Below are positions 39,435 through 48,659 of a DNA stretch of 64,000 bases, in pieces. The DNA comes from Sorangium aterium (GTDB taxonomy: Bacteria; Myxococcota_A; Polyangia; Polyangiales; Polyangiaceae), in the NCBI RefSeq assembly GCF_028368935.1, contig NZ_JAQNDK010000001.1, positions 2,170,001-2,234,000 of the forward strand. The letters are read 5' to 3'. The position numbers and the translations under genes were made by a program. A model generated the notes under the pieces. The model saw only the letters and a program-made list of their open reading frames with translations, did not search any database and was not told the origin of the DNA. Position 1 is the first letter of the stretch, and each line of letters starts with the position of its first letter.

Positions 39435-41729
39435 TCAGAGTCCGTTGGGGATCACGGTGAGGGTGCCGGATCCCGTGTTGGTCAGGACGAGATCGTCGTA
39501 CCCATCGCCATCCAGGTCCGCGACGGCGATGGCGTTGGGGCCGGGCGAGGTGCCGGTCGGGACGACCGGGCCCGCGCTGAAGGTCCCGTTGCCGTTGCCG
39601 GTCATCGGGCGGACGCCGCCCGATGACGTGGTGACCAGGATGTAGGCGTCGAGCTTCCCATCGCCGTTGAAATCACTGGCCACGACCCCCAGCGCCGAGT
39701 TGGCGATCGCGCTGGACGACGCGGTGGACTGAACGCCGCTCGCGAACGTGCCGTCGCCGTTCCCTCTGAAGAAGAAGAGGTACCGGCCGGCCGCGCCGTT
39801 CGAGAGGATGTCGAGCTTGCCGTCCCCGTCGGCGTCGCCGAAGGCGATGCCCGCCGTCTGGCCGTTGGCGGAGTTGGTATAGGCGGCCGGCGCGGCGAAC
39901 GAGCCGTTGCCCTGGTTGAGGAGGATCGACAGGCGCGCGGAGCCGGGGCTCGTCACCACGATATCGGAAAAGCCGTCGCCGTTCAGATCGCGGCAGGCGA
40001 TGCTCGACTGCACGCCCCCGGTGGCCGCGATGGAGATGAGCGTGGGTGCGCCGAAGCTGCCCCCGCCGGTGCCCATGATCACGCTCACCTGATTCAGGGT
40101 CACGCTGGTGGTGGCGAGGTCGGCCGCCCCGTCGTGATCGAAGTCCCCGGTGCAGAGGTGGACGGAGCCCGGGATGCCGGTGGTGAAGCTCGTCGGCGCG
40201 CCGAAGGTCCCGGGCGCGCTCGGGCCCCGATTCCGGTAGACGCTGATGCTCCCGTTGCTGGTGGGCAGGTTGGTCTGGCCGTCGACGGTGACGGCGTCGA
40301 GCCACCCGTCGCCGTCCACGTCCACCGCCACGACCGCGTTGCTGGAGAGCGGGGCGCCGGTGGTGTAGAGCTCCGACTGGACGGTCGCGTCGCCGTTTCC
40401 GTGATACACGGAGAGCGACCCGGAGGGGGTCGTCGACGACCCGGATTCGGCGTTGGCCACCAGGATGTCGAGCTCACCGTCGTTATCCACATCGGCGACC
40501 GCGGGAGCCAGCGGGTTGTGGGGCGCGGAAACGCTGATCGGTGTGCCGGGGACCTGGCCGGAGGGCGGGTCCTGGCAGCCACCGTTCGAGCAGATTTGCC
40601 CCGCCGCGCACGCGTCGTCGCAGGCGTTGCAGTGGGAGGCGTCGCTCTGGAGGTTCACCTCGCAGCCGTCGGACGTGAGCCCGTTGCAGTCCGCGAGGGT
40701 GCCTTCGCACGCCTCGCAGCTGGTCCCCTCGTAGGTGGGCAAGCACTCACAGGTGTAGCTGTTGATGTCGTTGACGCAGGTCCCGCCGTTCTGGCACGGG
40801 CTTTCGGCGCACTCGTCGATGTCGGTCTCGCAGTTGTCGCCGGTGAAACCGGGCAAGCACTCACAGGTGTAGTCGTTGATGCCGTCGACGCAGGTCCCGC
40901 CGTTCTGGCATGGGCTTTCGGCGCACTCGTCGATGTTGGTGCAGGTCACACCGTCGCCCTCGTACCCCGCGTTGCAAGCGCAGGTGAAGGAGCCCGACGC
41001 ATCGATGCATGTGGCGTTCGCGTCGCAGTCGTCGGTGCCCAGGGCGCACTCGTCGACGTCGGTGCACGTCACGCCGTCGCCCTCGTACCCTGCGTTGCAA
41101 GCGCAGGTGAAGGAGCCCGCCGTGTTGGTGCACGCAGCGTTCGTGTCGCAGTCGTCGGTGCCCAGGGCGCACTCGTCGACCTCGGTGCACGTCACGCCGT
41201 CGCCCTCGTACCCTGCGTTGCAAGCGCAGGTGAAGGAGCCCGCCGTGTTGGTACACGCCGCGTTCGCGTCGCAGTCGTCGGTGCCCAGGGCGCACTCGTT
41301 CACATCGGTGCATGTGCCGCTCTGGCAGGTGAGCCCGTCGCAGCACGGCGCCGTGGCGTCGCACGGCGCGTTCACGGCCAGGCAGCCCTGGCCGCCGCAG
41401 GTCGGGTCGTACAGCGGCGAGCTCGGGTCGAGGCTGGTGACATAGTCGCCGGTGTGGGCGCTGTGCGTGTCGATGCACTCTTGCTCGCTGACGCGAAGGA
41501 TCGTGTACGGCTTCGTCGCGGAGCCGGTCCTGTGGCAGATCTGGACCGTACCGTTGACGTCGAAATCGCTGCACTGCTCGGGGGTGAGCACGTCATGGGC
41601 TCCGCCCGCGTCCCCGTCGTCATCGCCGTCGGCCGCGGAGGGGCCGGCGCTGGTGCAGCTCGCGAGCAGCAGGGCGGAGAATGCCGGGATCGCCAGACAG
41701 CTGAAAAGAGAGCTCTTGCGATAGCTCAT
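39435..41729 (-). CDS. EGF-repeat/FG-GAP-propeller lipoprotein (copy 1)
   Basis: 764 residues from the ATG at 41729 (AGAGGAC upstream). Lipobox LASC (Cys25), acidic linker, then a C-H...H-x-x-H-x-G-D module (~65-96). Next come five EGF-like repeats (~141-340). Three are nidogen/cbEGF-like ([18 protein letters not shown], then the GSFTCAC block); two are Notch-like (DECAESPCQNGGTCV, then YTCECLPGFTGDNC). Several contain the D-x-(D/N)-E-C Ca2+ site. From ~390 a seven-blade-type FG-GAP/VCBS propeller follows (DVDNDGELDILVAN, DVDGDGWLDAVTV, DFDHDGAADLATT, DLNGDGFSDIVVT, and so on). Surface-anchored adhesion or ligand binding is likely; the ligand is unknown. The propeller half is nearly identical in DNA to the adjacent copy 2. 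Confidence 0.9.
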   Translation of the reverse strand: MSYRKSSLFSCLAIPAFSALLLASCTSAGPSAADGDDDGDAGGAHDVLTPEQCSDFDVNGTVQICHRTGSATKPYTILRVSEQECIDTHSAHTGDYVTSLDPSSPLYDPTCGGQGCLAVNAPCDATAPCCDGLTCQSGTCTDVNECALGTDDCDANAACTNTAGSFTCACNAGYEGDGVTCTEVDECALGTDDCDTNAACTNTAGSFTCACNAGYEGDGVTCTDVDECALGTDDCDANATCIDASGSFTCACNAGYEGDGVTCTNIDECAESPCQNGGTCVDGINDYTCECLPGFTGDNCETDIDECAESPCQNGGTCVNDINSYTCECLPTYEGTSCEACEGTLADCNGLTSDGCEVNLQSDASHCNACDDACAAGQICSNGGCQDPPSGQVPGTPISVSAPHNPLAPAVADVDNDGELDILVANAESGSSTTPSGSLSVYHGNGDATVQSELYTTGAPLSSNAVVAVDVDGDGWLDAVTVDGQTNLPTSNGSISVYRNRGPSAPGTFGAPTSFTTGIPGSVHLCTGDFDHDGAADLATTSVTLNQVSVIMGTGGGSFGAPTLISIAATGGVQSSIACRDLNGDGFSDIVVTSPGSARLSILLNQGNGSFAAPAAYTNSANGQTAGIAFGDADGDGKLDILSNGAAGRYLFFFRGNGDGTFASGVQSTASSSAIANSALGVVASDFNGDGKLDAYILVTTSSGGVRPMTGNGNGTFSAGPVVPTGTSPGPNAIAVADLDGDGYDDLVLTNTGSGTLTVIPNGL

Positions 41730-42050
41730 GGTTTGTCCTCTGTTTTTGTTGAAGCCCGGGGGTGCCGCGCGAGCCACCGGATCCCGCGCTGAGCTCGCGC
41801 GAAAATCAGTGCACACCACCTCACCGGGCCCGTTTGCCCGGTACCGCGCACATCACGGGTTCAAGCACGAGCAGCCCCCCGGGTCAGGCGCGCTCCGCTG
41901 CTGCTGCTGCCTGAATGCCTCAGCTGCAGAGCGCGCCCCTCATCGTGCGAAACGACTCCGTACGATCCGCCGTCGATGGAGCGCTTTCAGCTCACGCAGG
42001 ATGCTTCAGCCAGGCGAGCCACGTAAAGAAAAAAAGGGCGAAAAGGCGGG
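41730..42050. other. Intergenic region between the two EGF lipoprotein genes
   Basis: 321 bases. 41730-41965 resembles the leader in front of copy 2 and of the broken gene. At 42023-42050 the minus strand reads as a T-rich tract just after the copy 2 stop codon, a possible transcript end without a clear stem. No gene recognised. Confidence 0.5.
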
Positions 42051-44231
42051 TCAGAGTCCATTGGGGACCACAGTGAGGGTACCGGATCCCCTGTTGGTCA
42101 GGACGAGATCGTCGTACCCATCGGCATCCAGGTCCGCGGCGGCGATGGCGTTGGGGCCGGGCGAGGTGCCGGTCGGGACGACCGGGCCAGCGACGAAGGT
42201 CCCGTTGCCGTTGCCGGTCATCGGGCGGACGCCGCCCGATGACGTGGTGACCAGGATGTAGGCGTCGAGCTTCCCATCGCCGTTGAAATCACTGGCCACG
42301 ACCCCCAGCGCCGAGTTGGCGATCGCGCTGGACGACGCGGTGGACTGAACGCCGCTCGCGAAGGTGCCGTTACCGTTCCCCTTGAAGAAGAAGAGGTACC
42401 GGCCGGCCGCGCCGTTCGAGAGGATGTCGAGCTTGCCGTCCCCGTCGGCGTCGCCGAAGGCGATGCCCGCCGTCTGGCCGTTGACGGCGTTGGTGTAGGC
42501 GACCGGCGCGGCGAACGAGCCGTTGCCCTGGTTGAGGAGGATCGACAGGCGTGCTGAGCCGGGGCTCGTCACCACGATATCGGAAAAGCCGTCGCCGTTC
42601 AGATCACGGCAGGCGATGCTCGACTGCACGCCGCCGGTGCCCAGGATGGGGATGAGCGTGGGCGCGCCGAAGCTGCCCGTGCCGGTGCCCATGATCACGC
42701 TCACCTGGTTCAGGGTCACGCTGGTGGTGGCGATGTCGGCCGCCCCGTCGTGATCGAAGTCCCCGGTGCAGAGGTGGACGGAGCCCGGGGTGCCGGTGGT
42801 GAAGCTCGTCGGCGCGCCGAAGGTCCCGGGCGCGCTCGGGCCCAGGTTCCGGTAGACGCTGATGGTCCCGCTGATGATGGGCAGGTTGGTCTGGCCGTCG
42901 ACGGTGACGGCGTCGAGCCACCCGTCGCCGTCCACGTCCACCGCCACGACCGCGTTGCTGGAGAGCGGGGCGCCCGTGGTGTAGAGCTCCGACTGGACGG
43001 TCGCGTCGCCGTTGCCGTGAAACACGGAGAGCGACCCGGAGGGGAGCAGCAGCGACCCGGATTCGGCGTTGGCCACCAGGACGTCGAGCTTGCCGTCGCC
43101 ATTCACATCGGCGACCGCCGGGGCCAGCGGGTTGTGGGGCACGGAGACGGTCACCGGCGTGCCGGGGACCTGGCCGGAGGGCGGGGTCTGGCAGCCACCG
43201 TTCGAGCAGATTTGACCCGCCGCGCACGCGCTGTTGCAGGCGCCGCAGTGGGAGGCGTCGCTCTGGACGTTCGCCTCGCAGCCGTCGGACGTGAGCCCGT
43301 TGCAGTCGGCGAGGGTGCCTTCACATGTCTCGCAGTTGGTCCCCTCGTAGGTGGGCGCGCACTCGCAGGTATAGCTGTTGAGACCGTCGGTGCAGGTCCC
43401 GTCGTTCTGGCACGGGTTGGGCGCGCACTCGTCGTTGTCCGTGCACGTGGCGCCGTCGCCGGAGTAGCCCAGGTTGCAGGCGCAGGTATAGGAGCCCGCC
43501 GTGTTGGTGCACGTCGCGTTCACGTCGCAGTTGGCCGTGGCGGCGGCACACTCGTCGACGTCGGTGCACGTCACGCCGTCGCCCGAGTACCCGGCGTCGC
43601 AGGCGCAGGTGAACGAGCCCGGCGTGTTGGTGCACGCCGCGTTCGCGCCGCAGTTGTCGGTGCCGAGGGCGCACTCGTCGACCTCGGTGCACGTCACGCC
43701 GTCGCCGGAGTACCCGGCGTCGCAGGCGCAGGTGAACGAGCCCGGCGTGTTGGTGCACGCCGCGTTCGCGCCGCAGTTGTCGGTGCCGAGGGCGCACTCG
43801 TCAACATCCGTGCAGGTGCCGCTCTGACAGGTGAGGCCGTCGCAGCACGGCACCGTGGGGTCGCACGGCGCGTTCACGGCCAGACAGCCCTGGCCGCCGC
43901 AGGTCGGATCGTAGGTCGGCGAGCTCGGGTCGAGGCTGGTGACGTAGTCGCCGGCATGGGCGCTGTGCGCGTTGACGCACGCCTGCTCGCTGACGCGAAT
44001 GATCGTGTACGGCTTCGTCGTCGAGCCGGTCCTGTGACAGAGCTGGACCGTACCGTTGACGTCGAAGTAGTTGCACTGCGCAGGGGTGAGCGCGCCATGG
44101 GCTTCGCCCACGACGTCGTCCTCATCGCCGTCGGCCGCGGAAGGGCCGGCGCTGGTGCAGCTCGCGAGCAGCAGGGTGGAGAACGCAGGGATCGCCAGAA
44201 AGCCGAGAAGAGAGCTCTTGGGAGAGCGCAT
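42051..44231 (-). CDS. EGF-repeat/FG-GAP-propeller lipoprotein (copy 2)
   Basis: 726 residues from the ATG at 44231, with the same AGAGGACAAACC context as copy 1. Lipobox LASC (Cys25), acidic linker, C-H...H-x-x-H-x-G-D module, four EGF-like repeats (three cbEGF-like with ECALGTDNCGANAACTN, one Notch-like CAPNPCQNDGTCTDGLNSY), then the same FG-GAP/VCBS propeller. It has one Notch-like repeat fewer than copy 1. The two 5' cbEGF repeats are almost identical DNA to each other. Same inferred role as copy 1: outer-membrane-anchored, Ca2+-dependent binding protein. Confidence 0.9.
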   Translation of the reverse strand: MRSPKSSLLGFLAIPAFSTLLLASCTSAGPSAADGDEDDVVGEAHGALTPAQCNYFDVNGTVQLCHRTGSTTKPYTIIRVSEQACVNAHSAHAGDYVTSLDPSSPTYDPTCGGQGCLAVNAPCDPTVPCCDGLTCQSGTCTDVDECALGTDNCGANAACTNTPGSFTCACDAGYSGDGVTCTEVDECALGTDNCGANAACTNTPGSFTCACDAGYSGDGVTCTDVDECAAATANCDVNATCTNTAGSYTCACNLGYSGDGATCTDNDECAPNPCQNDGTCTDGLNSYTCECAPTYEGTNCETCEGTLADCNGLTSDGCEANVQSDASHCGACNSACAAGQICSNGGCQTPPSGQVPGTPVTVSVPHNPLAPAVADVNGDGKLDVLVANAESGSLLLPSGSLSVFHGNGDATVQSELYTTGAPLSSNAVVAVDVDGDGWLDAVTVDGQTNLPIISGTISVYRNLGPSAPGTFGAPTSFTTGTPGSVHLCTGDFDHDGAADIATTSVTLNQVSVIMGTGTGSFGAPTLIPILGTGGVQSSIACRDLNGDGFSDIVVTSPGSARLSILLNQGNGSFAAPVAYTNAVNGQTAGIAFGDADGDGKLDILSNGAAGRYLFFFKGNGNGTFASGVQSTASSSAIANSALGVVASDFNGDGKLDAYILVTTSSGGVRPMTGNGNGTFVAGPVVPTGTSPGPNAIAAADLDADGYDDLVLTNRGSGTLTVVPNGL

Positions 44232-45054
44232 GGTTTGTCCTCTGTTTGGGTTCAAGCGGGGGGTGCCGCGCGATGGCGAGCCTGCGCTGGCTGAAGAAAC
44301 CTCGTGTCGTCCGGCTCAACAATTCAAGATCGATGCCAGCGCGAATACGCCGTTTGCGGAGGAGATATCGAGGCAGGCCCCTCCGCGTCTTTCGCGTTCC
44401 GCGCGCGCCACCGCACGAGCCACCGGCTCCCGTGCTGAAATCGCGCCAAGATCAGCGCACACCGCCAACTCGGGGCCGCTCGTGCCAGTCGCGCTCCGCT
44501 GCTTCCACTGCTGCTGCCTGAACGCCTCAGTCGCGGAGCGCGCCCCTCACTGTCGAGACCGACGACGGCCACGCCGTCGAGAACGACGGCAGAGTGGCCC
44601 CCGTATACTACGGACCGAGCAAGTGACGTAAATGGAAAAATGCGTCGGCGCGCGTGATTCACATCTGTGATTCACATCTGCGATTCACGTTCGTGGAGGG
44701 TCGCCATCGTTTGCATGTTGCACAGAGGGCGACGTTTGTGCATAGGCGACAGGGCTCTCAGCACATCGCTGAACCGACCCAGGTGCCCGAATGCAGCTCC
44801 GCTCCGGACGGCGCAACAGCGCAGGTCCAGCCGGCCTTCAAGGGACAGGAGCAAGCTCCGTGAGCAGATACCGCGGCGGCTCGCCTTCCCCGGCGGTTCA
44901 TGGCCCGGTTCGCACAACGCGTCGGTGAGCTCTGGGCCTCGGCGCCTTGCTCGCGGCGGCGCCGAGGTGTAGGGTGCCGCCCTGCGCTCGCAGGCGATAT
45001 GAGCTTGCACGTTTGGCGCGCTGCTCTCCCCGATCCTCACAGGAGGGATGACCT
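44232..45054. other. Intergenic region: shared leader and short direct repeats
   Basis: 823 bases. 44232-44575 resembles the leaders at 35648 and 41730. At 44655-44692 the octamer GATTCACA (last copy GATTCACG) occurs three times at 15-16-base spacing, in an AT-rich setting. The remainder to the ribosome-binding site AGGAGGGA (45040-45047) shows no convincing gene. Confidence 0.5.
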
Positions 45055-45600
45055 ATGCTCCGCAACGCGAAGATCAACACGCCGCGAATCGCCCGACTCA
45101 CCGTTGCCACCGTCGTGGTCGCCGCAGCCCCGGTGTGCTTCACCCTCGCCGCGCCCGCGCGCGCAGCGGTCATCGATGTTCAATGCGTGGGATCCTTCGA
45201 CCGATCCTTCAGCCCGGCCGTGACCGTCACCTCCCAGACGGTCACGGTGACCGAGGCCTTCGACTACGACACGTGCGTGCTCGGCCCCAGCGCCACCGGC
45301 GCCGCCTCCATCACGCTGTCGCTCGGCTGCGTGCCCGTCTCCGCTGGACCGCCGGAGACCGAGACGGTCACCTGGAACGACGCGACCGGCGGCACCAGCA
45401 CCATCACCTGGTCAGCCCCCAGCGTCGTCGGCCAGACCGCCATCTTCACCGGGACCGTCACCGCCGGGCGCTACGCGGGAGACTCTGCCACCAAGGTCAC
45501 ATCCGGGATCAGCTATCTCGGCAGCGTCGTCGGGTGCCTGCTCGGCACGCCCGTCAGCAACACGACAGGCCTGGTCGACAGCATCGTGCTCACCCAGTGA
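45055..45600 (+). CDS. Secreted hypothetical protein
   Basis: 181 residues from the ATG at 45055 with AGGAGGGATGACCT upstream. Signal peptide of ~38 residues (ARLTVATVVVAAAPVCFTLA, cut near ARA-AV). The mature part is Thr/Ser/Val-rich and beta-stranded with three Cys (VQCVGSF, DTCVLG, LGCVP, and one near the end). It looks like a small secreted beta-sandwich. No family recognised. Immediately downstream is the IS21-like remnant that borders the glycan cluster. Confidence 0.75.
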   Translation: MLRNAKINTPRIARLTVATVVVAAAPVCFTLAAPARAAVIDVQCVGSFDRSFSPAVTVTSQTVTVTEAFDYDTCVLGPSATGAASITLSLGCVPVSAGPPETETVTWNDATGGTSTITWSAPSVVGQTAIFTGTVTAGRYAGDSATKVTSGISYLGSVVGCLLGTPVSNTTGLVDSIVLTQ

Positions 45601-45615
45601 TCGCACGGGAGGAGG

Positions 45616-45762
45616 AACTCCAAACACGTCGGAGGCATCACGCGCCCATCGACGGTGCTCGTCGGCGATCACCGCCGTCCCCTTCGGACCGTAGCTGCGC
45701 ACGTGCGACGCGATGCGCACGCCGCCGTGCAACAGCTCCACGACGCGAGATTCCCTTGCCAA
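45616..45762 (-). mobile_element. Remnant of an IS21-type transposase (IstA C-terminal piece)
   Basis: A 49-codon minus-strand stretch reads RVVELLHGGVRIASHVRSY then ADEHRRWARD. This resembles the Mu-transposase-type C-terminal domain of IS21 IstA proteins (pattern VEVFHRGERVASHARS ... PEHMPKAH). No start, catalytic domain or IstB partner remains. It abuts the stop codon of the last gene of the glycan cluster, so it may mark an old insertion or recombination edge. Identification rests on motif memory only. Confidence 0.45.
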
Positions 45763-46617
45763 TCAGTAGCTCGGCGGCAGTGGGCACGCCCGCGGAGTCG
45801 TCGCGGTCGTGCGCTCCGCTGCCAAGAGCGAAAGGTTCTGCTCGATGCCAGGCAAGTGCGGATTGGCGTTGCAAGCGCGACGGTAGCTTGCCTCCGCGCT
45901 CTCGAGATTACCGAGCAGCTGTTCGACGGCGCCAAGGCTGGCGTGCGCCTCGGACAGCTCCGGAAAGAAGCCGGTGGCGCGGATGAAGGCTGCTCGCGCT
46001 TCGGTCAGCCGTAGCTGCCGGCGCCGTTCGTTGCCGACGTTGTATTCCACGACGCCCAGCACCTCGGATTGGCTGAGTGGACGCGCATATTCGCGCGCCG
46101 AGCCGCCCGGCACCGGAAAGCGCTGGCCGTACCACGCGTCCGGCATCGCCTCACCGGCGCGCAGCAGCTCCACGTTGCGCGCACCGCCCTGCTCCTGCGC
46201 CCGCACGTAGAAGTGCCCAGGCATCATCACCCCGGACGCCGAATAGCCGAGCGCGTCAGCCAGCGCGAGAAACAAGGTACCAAGGCCAACGCAGCTTCCG
46301 CGGCGGCGCTCCAGCACGCCGGGCAGGCACACGAAGGCCAGATTCGTGTCAGCCACTTCGCGCACGAAGCTCCAACGACCGAACAAGAGCTCACTCAACA
46401 CCGAAGCAGGTGAGCGCCGGGGCGACGAAGCGAGCGCGCTCTCCGCCTCGTCCACGAGACGCGAGAGCTCCGTCAGGCTCCAGGTCACCTGGCTCTCGTC
46501 GACAAAGGCGGTGTCACGGGCCAGGCCGATCAGGGCGCGGCCGAACGCAAGCTCTCGGCGCGGAGCGCGAAAGCAGCCGCTGCCCGCGAGCAAGAGCAGG
46601 AGCGCGCGGCGCTTCAT
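45763..46617 (-). CDS. SirB1/transglutaminase-like TPR lipoprotein
   Basis: 284 residues; ATG at 46617 overlaps the upstream stop by four bases (ATGA). Lipobox GSGC (Cys15). Residues ~90-160 resemble the SirB1/transglutaminase-like fold: LPGVLERRRGSCVGLGTLFLAL then SGVMMPGHFYVRA, with Cys (~108) and His (~134) in the catalytic positions and a possible third residue downstream. Two or three TPR helices complete the protein (~200-270). The family includes proteases and transamidating enzymes of the envelope as well as non-catalytic members. It is the last gene of the twelve-gene cluster; its target there is unknown. Confidence 0.8.
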   Translation of the reverse strand: MKRRALLLLLAGSGCFRAPRRELAFGRALIGLARDTAFVDESQVTWSLTELSRLVDEAESALASSPRRSPASVLSELLFGRWSFVREVADTNLAFVCLPGVLERRRGSCVGLGTLFLALADALGYSASGVMMPGHFYVRAQEQGGARNVELLRAGEAMPDAWYGQRFPVPGGSAREYARPLSQSEVLGVVEYNVGNERRRQLRLTEARAAFIRATGFFPELSEAHASLGAVEQLLGNLESAEASYRRACNANPHLPGIEQNLSLLAAERTTATTPRACPLPPSY

Positions 46618-48659
46618 GGCTTCTTCAGCGGCTCCCAGTCTTCCCAGTAGTTGTAGAGATCACGCGCCGTCATCATCCAGATGACCAGCTTCTTCGTGCC
46701 GAGCGCCTCGACGCTGCGGCGCAGCAGCTTTTGCCGCACGTTGGGGCCGCCGCCGTAGCTCATGACCAAGTCGAGCGGATACGCGATGCCACGCGCGAGG
46801 TGCGCCGAGACGCCAGCGTGCTCGGCGTCCGTCAGCTGATAAACGGCGGTGAAACTGTCGCCCAAGAGCACGACCGGGCTATCCGGGTCGTCGTCGTACG
46901 GCTTGCCGTCGGCCACGACCCGGTGCGCCACGAGCGTCTCAGGCGCGTACTTCTTCTGCTCGGCTTCCGGGAGTCGCGAATGCAGATCGCCGAAACGGGT
47001 GAAGCTGGTCTCGCGCAAGTCGTAAGCGCGCTTCTGCTTGGCGAGCTCGGCGTACCAGGGGTACTTCTTCACGCGGGTGGCCAAGAGGTCTGCGGCCAAG
47101 CGCAGCCCACGGTCGGTCCAGTGCGTGTCTTGGTGCTGGAACAGAAACGGCTCCGCCGCGCTCGTGACCTTTGCCTGCAGGAACGCCGGCAGCAGGTCCA
47201 CGATCTCCACGCCTTCCTTGCTGAGCCTTTCGATCAGCTTGCGGAACGCCGGATTGATGACCTGGCCCGAGAGCGCTGTGAAAGCGGGGTCCAACTTCTC
47301 CGGATACACCTCGAGCTTCGTCGGGACCGGCACGAACAGGAAGTCGACCCCCTGCTCGTCGAGCAGCTTCTTGAACTCGAGGATCACCGGCAGCGGGTTC
47401 TTTCCCTTGCGTTGCTGCTCGAGATCACCACCGCTGACGTATTCGAGGTCGTTGCGGTAGAACAGAAAGCCATCTCGCCCGGCCAGCGCCTTGACCTTCG
47501 GCGGCATGCCTTTGAGCCGTTTCTTCAGGGCGTCATGGGTCGGCGTGAGCTTGGCCATCCACATCGGCCAAGAGCCGCCCGCCTGGGCCAGCTCGCGCTG
47601 CACCGTCTCGAGCGCCGGCGCGGGGTTCGGCGACGGACGTGTCTTGCTCAGCCGAGGCGCCGGCTTCGCGGGCGCCGCGGCCGCGGGCGCCGCGCCTTCG
47701 CCACGCACCAGAAAGACGTTGTACGTGGCTTTGCCTTGCGGCTTGCCGCGCAGCACGATGGTCGGCGCCGGAAAAGCGCGCCCGCCCAGCTCTTGCTTGA
47801 TGTAGGGCTCGGTCTGCGCGTCCGGAAAGCTCGGTCCCGCCGGCATGAGATCGGTGTTGAAGGACGGGTACCAGTACGACGAGAGTTGGTTCGCCCAGGC
47901 CTTCACCTCGCTCGGCGACAGCACTGGCGCCACGTAGTCCTTCTGAATCGCAGCCACAAGCACGGGAGTGACGACGCCGGGCGCCACTCGGCCATAGAGC
48001 TCGGGAAAGCCGTCTCCGTCCTGATCGGCGGAGCCCGCAAAAGGCTTGAACCAAGGCTGAAACTCGACCTTGGCCCACAACTCCACTGCGCCCGACGCGG
48101 CCTGATGAACGAACACCTCGGTCAGGAGCTGGCCGGAGGTGCCGGGCGGCAACTGCAGGCCCCACCGCTCGCTGCGCACGGCTGAGCCAACCTCGGCCAG
48201 CGCTTCGGCCCCCGCGACCTTGTGCGCTTGCAAAAACTCCGACAGCGGCGCGAAAGCCAACGCTTGCTGCCGCTCGACCGGCGAGAGCGGCGTCTTCGCG
48301 AGATCGCTCGTCAGGCTGCCCTGGTCGAGCTGACCCGCGAACGCGTGCGAGGTATCGGGCGTGCCCGCAGCCGACATGGGCGTCTCTGGCTCCGGGTCGG
48401 CGATCATGAAGTTGCTGTGATAGGCGGCGTAGTCGAGCGCGGCGCGCGTCGGGACTGCCACCTCACGCACCCAGACCTGCGAGCGCGTCCGCGAATAGCC
48501 TTCGTTCAGCGTATGGACGTGAGCGTGTTCGACGCGCGTCCCGGCTCCCGCATCACCCCAGGGAAAGTTCGCGGACCCGGCGTGACAAGCAACAATGCCA
48601 GGCGCCGATGCGGCGGCGAGCAAGCCCCAGACCCCAAGTGCGCGCTTACGCTGCGTCAT
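46614..48659 (-). CDS. Large AlgX/AlgJ-like SGNH acetyltransferase-type protein
   Basis: 681 residues from the ATG at 48659, which overlaps the GT2 gene by 14 bases. A signal or lipoprotein start (SAPGIVAC) is followed by ~340 residues of unrecognised sequence, including a beta-rich part with DQDGDGFPELYGRV. After a Pro/Ala linker the C-terminal ~320 residues match the AlgX/AlgJ SGNH-like domain: DGFLFYRNDLEYVSGG, FLFVPVPTKLEVYPE, HQDTHWTDRG (catalytic Asp-His) and VVLLGDSFTAVYQ (catalytic Ser). In alginate systems this domain passes acetyl groups to the polymer in the periplasm after the MBOAT protein. All catalytic residues are visible. Confidence 0.85.
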   Translation of the reverse strand: MTQRKRALGVWGLLAAASAPGIVACHAGSANFPWGDAGAGTRVEHAHVHTLNEGYSRTRSQVWVREVAVPTRAALDYAAYHSNFMIADPEPETPMSAAGTPDTSHAFAGQLDQGSLTSDLAKTPLSPVERQQALAFAPLSEFLQAHKVAGAEALAEVGSAVRSERWGLQLPPGTSGQLLTEVFVHQAASGAVELWAKVEFQPWFKPFAGSADQDGDGFPELYGRVAPGVVTPVLVAAIQKDYVAPVLSPSEVKAWANQLSSYWYPSFNTDLMPAGPSFPDAQTEPYIKQELGGRAFPAPTIVLRGKPQGKATYNVFLVRGEGAAPAAAAPAKPAPRLSKTRPSPNPAPALETVQRELAQAGGSWPMWMAKLTPTHDALKKRLKGMPPKVKALAGRDGFLFYRNDLEYVSGGDLEQQRKGKNPLPVILEFKKLLDEQGVDFLFVPVPTKLEVYPEKLDPAFTALSGQVINPAFRKLIERLSKEGVEIVDLLPAFLQAKVTSAAEPFLFQHQDTHWTDRGLRLAADLLATRVKKYPWYAELAKQKRAYDLRETSFTRFGDLHSRLPEAEQKKYAPETLVAHRVVADGKPYDDDPDSPVVLLGDSFTAVYQLTDAEHAGVSAHLARGIAYPLDLVMSYGGGPNVRQKLLRRSVEALGTKKLVIWMMTARDLYNYWEDWEPLKKP

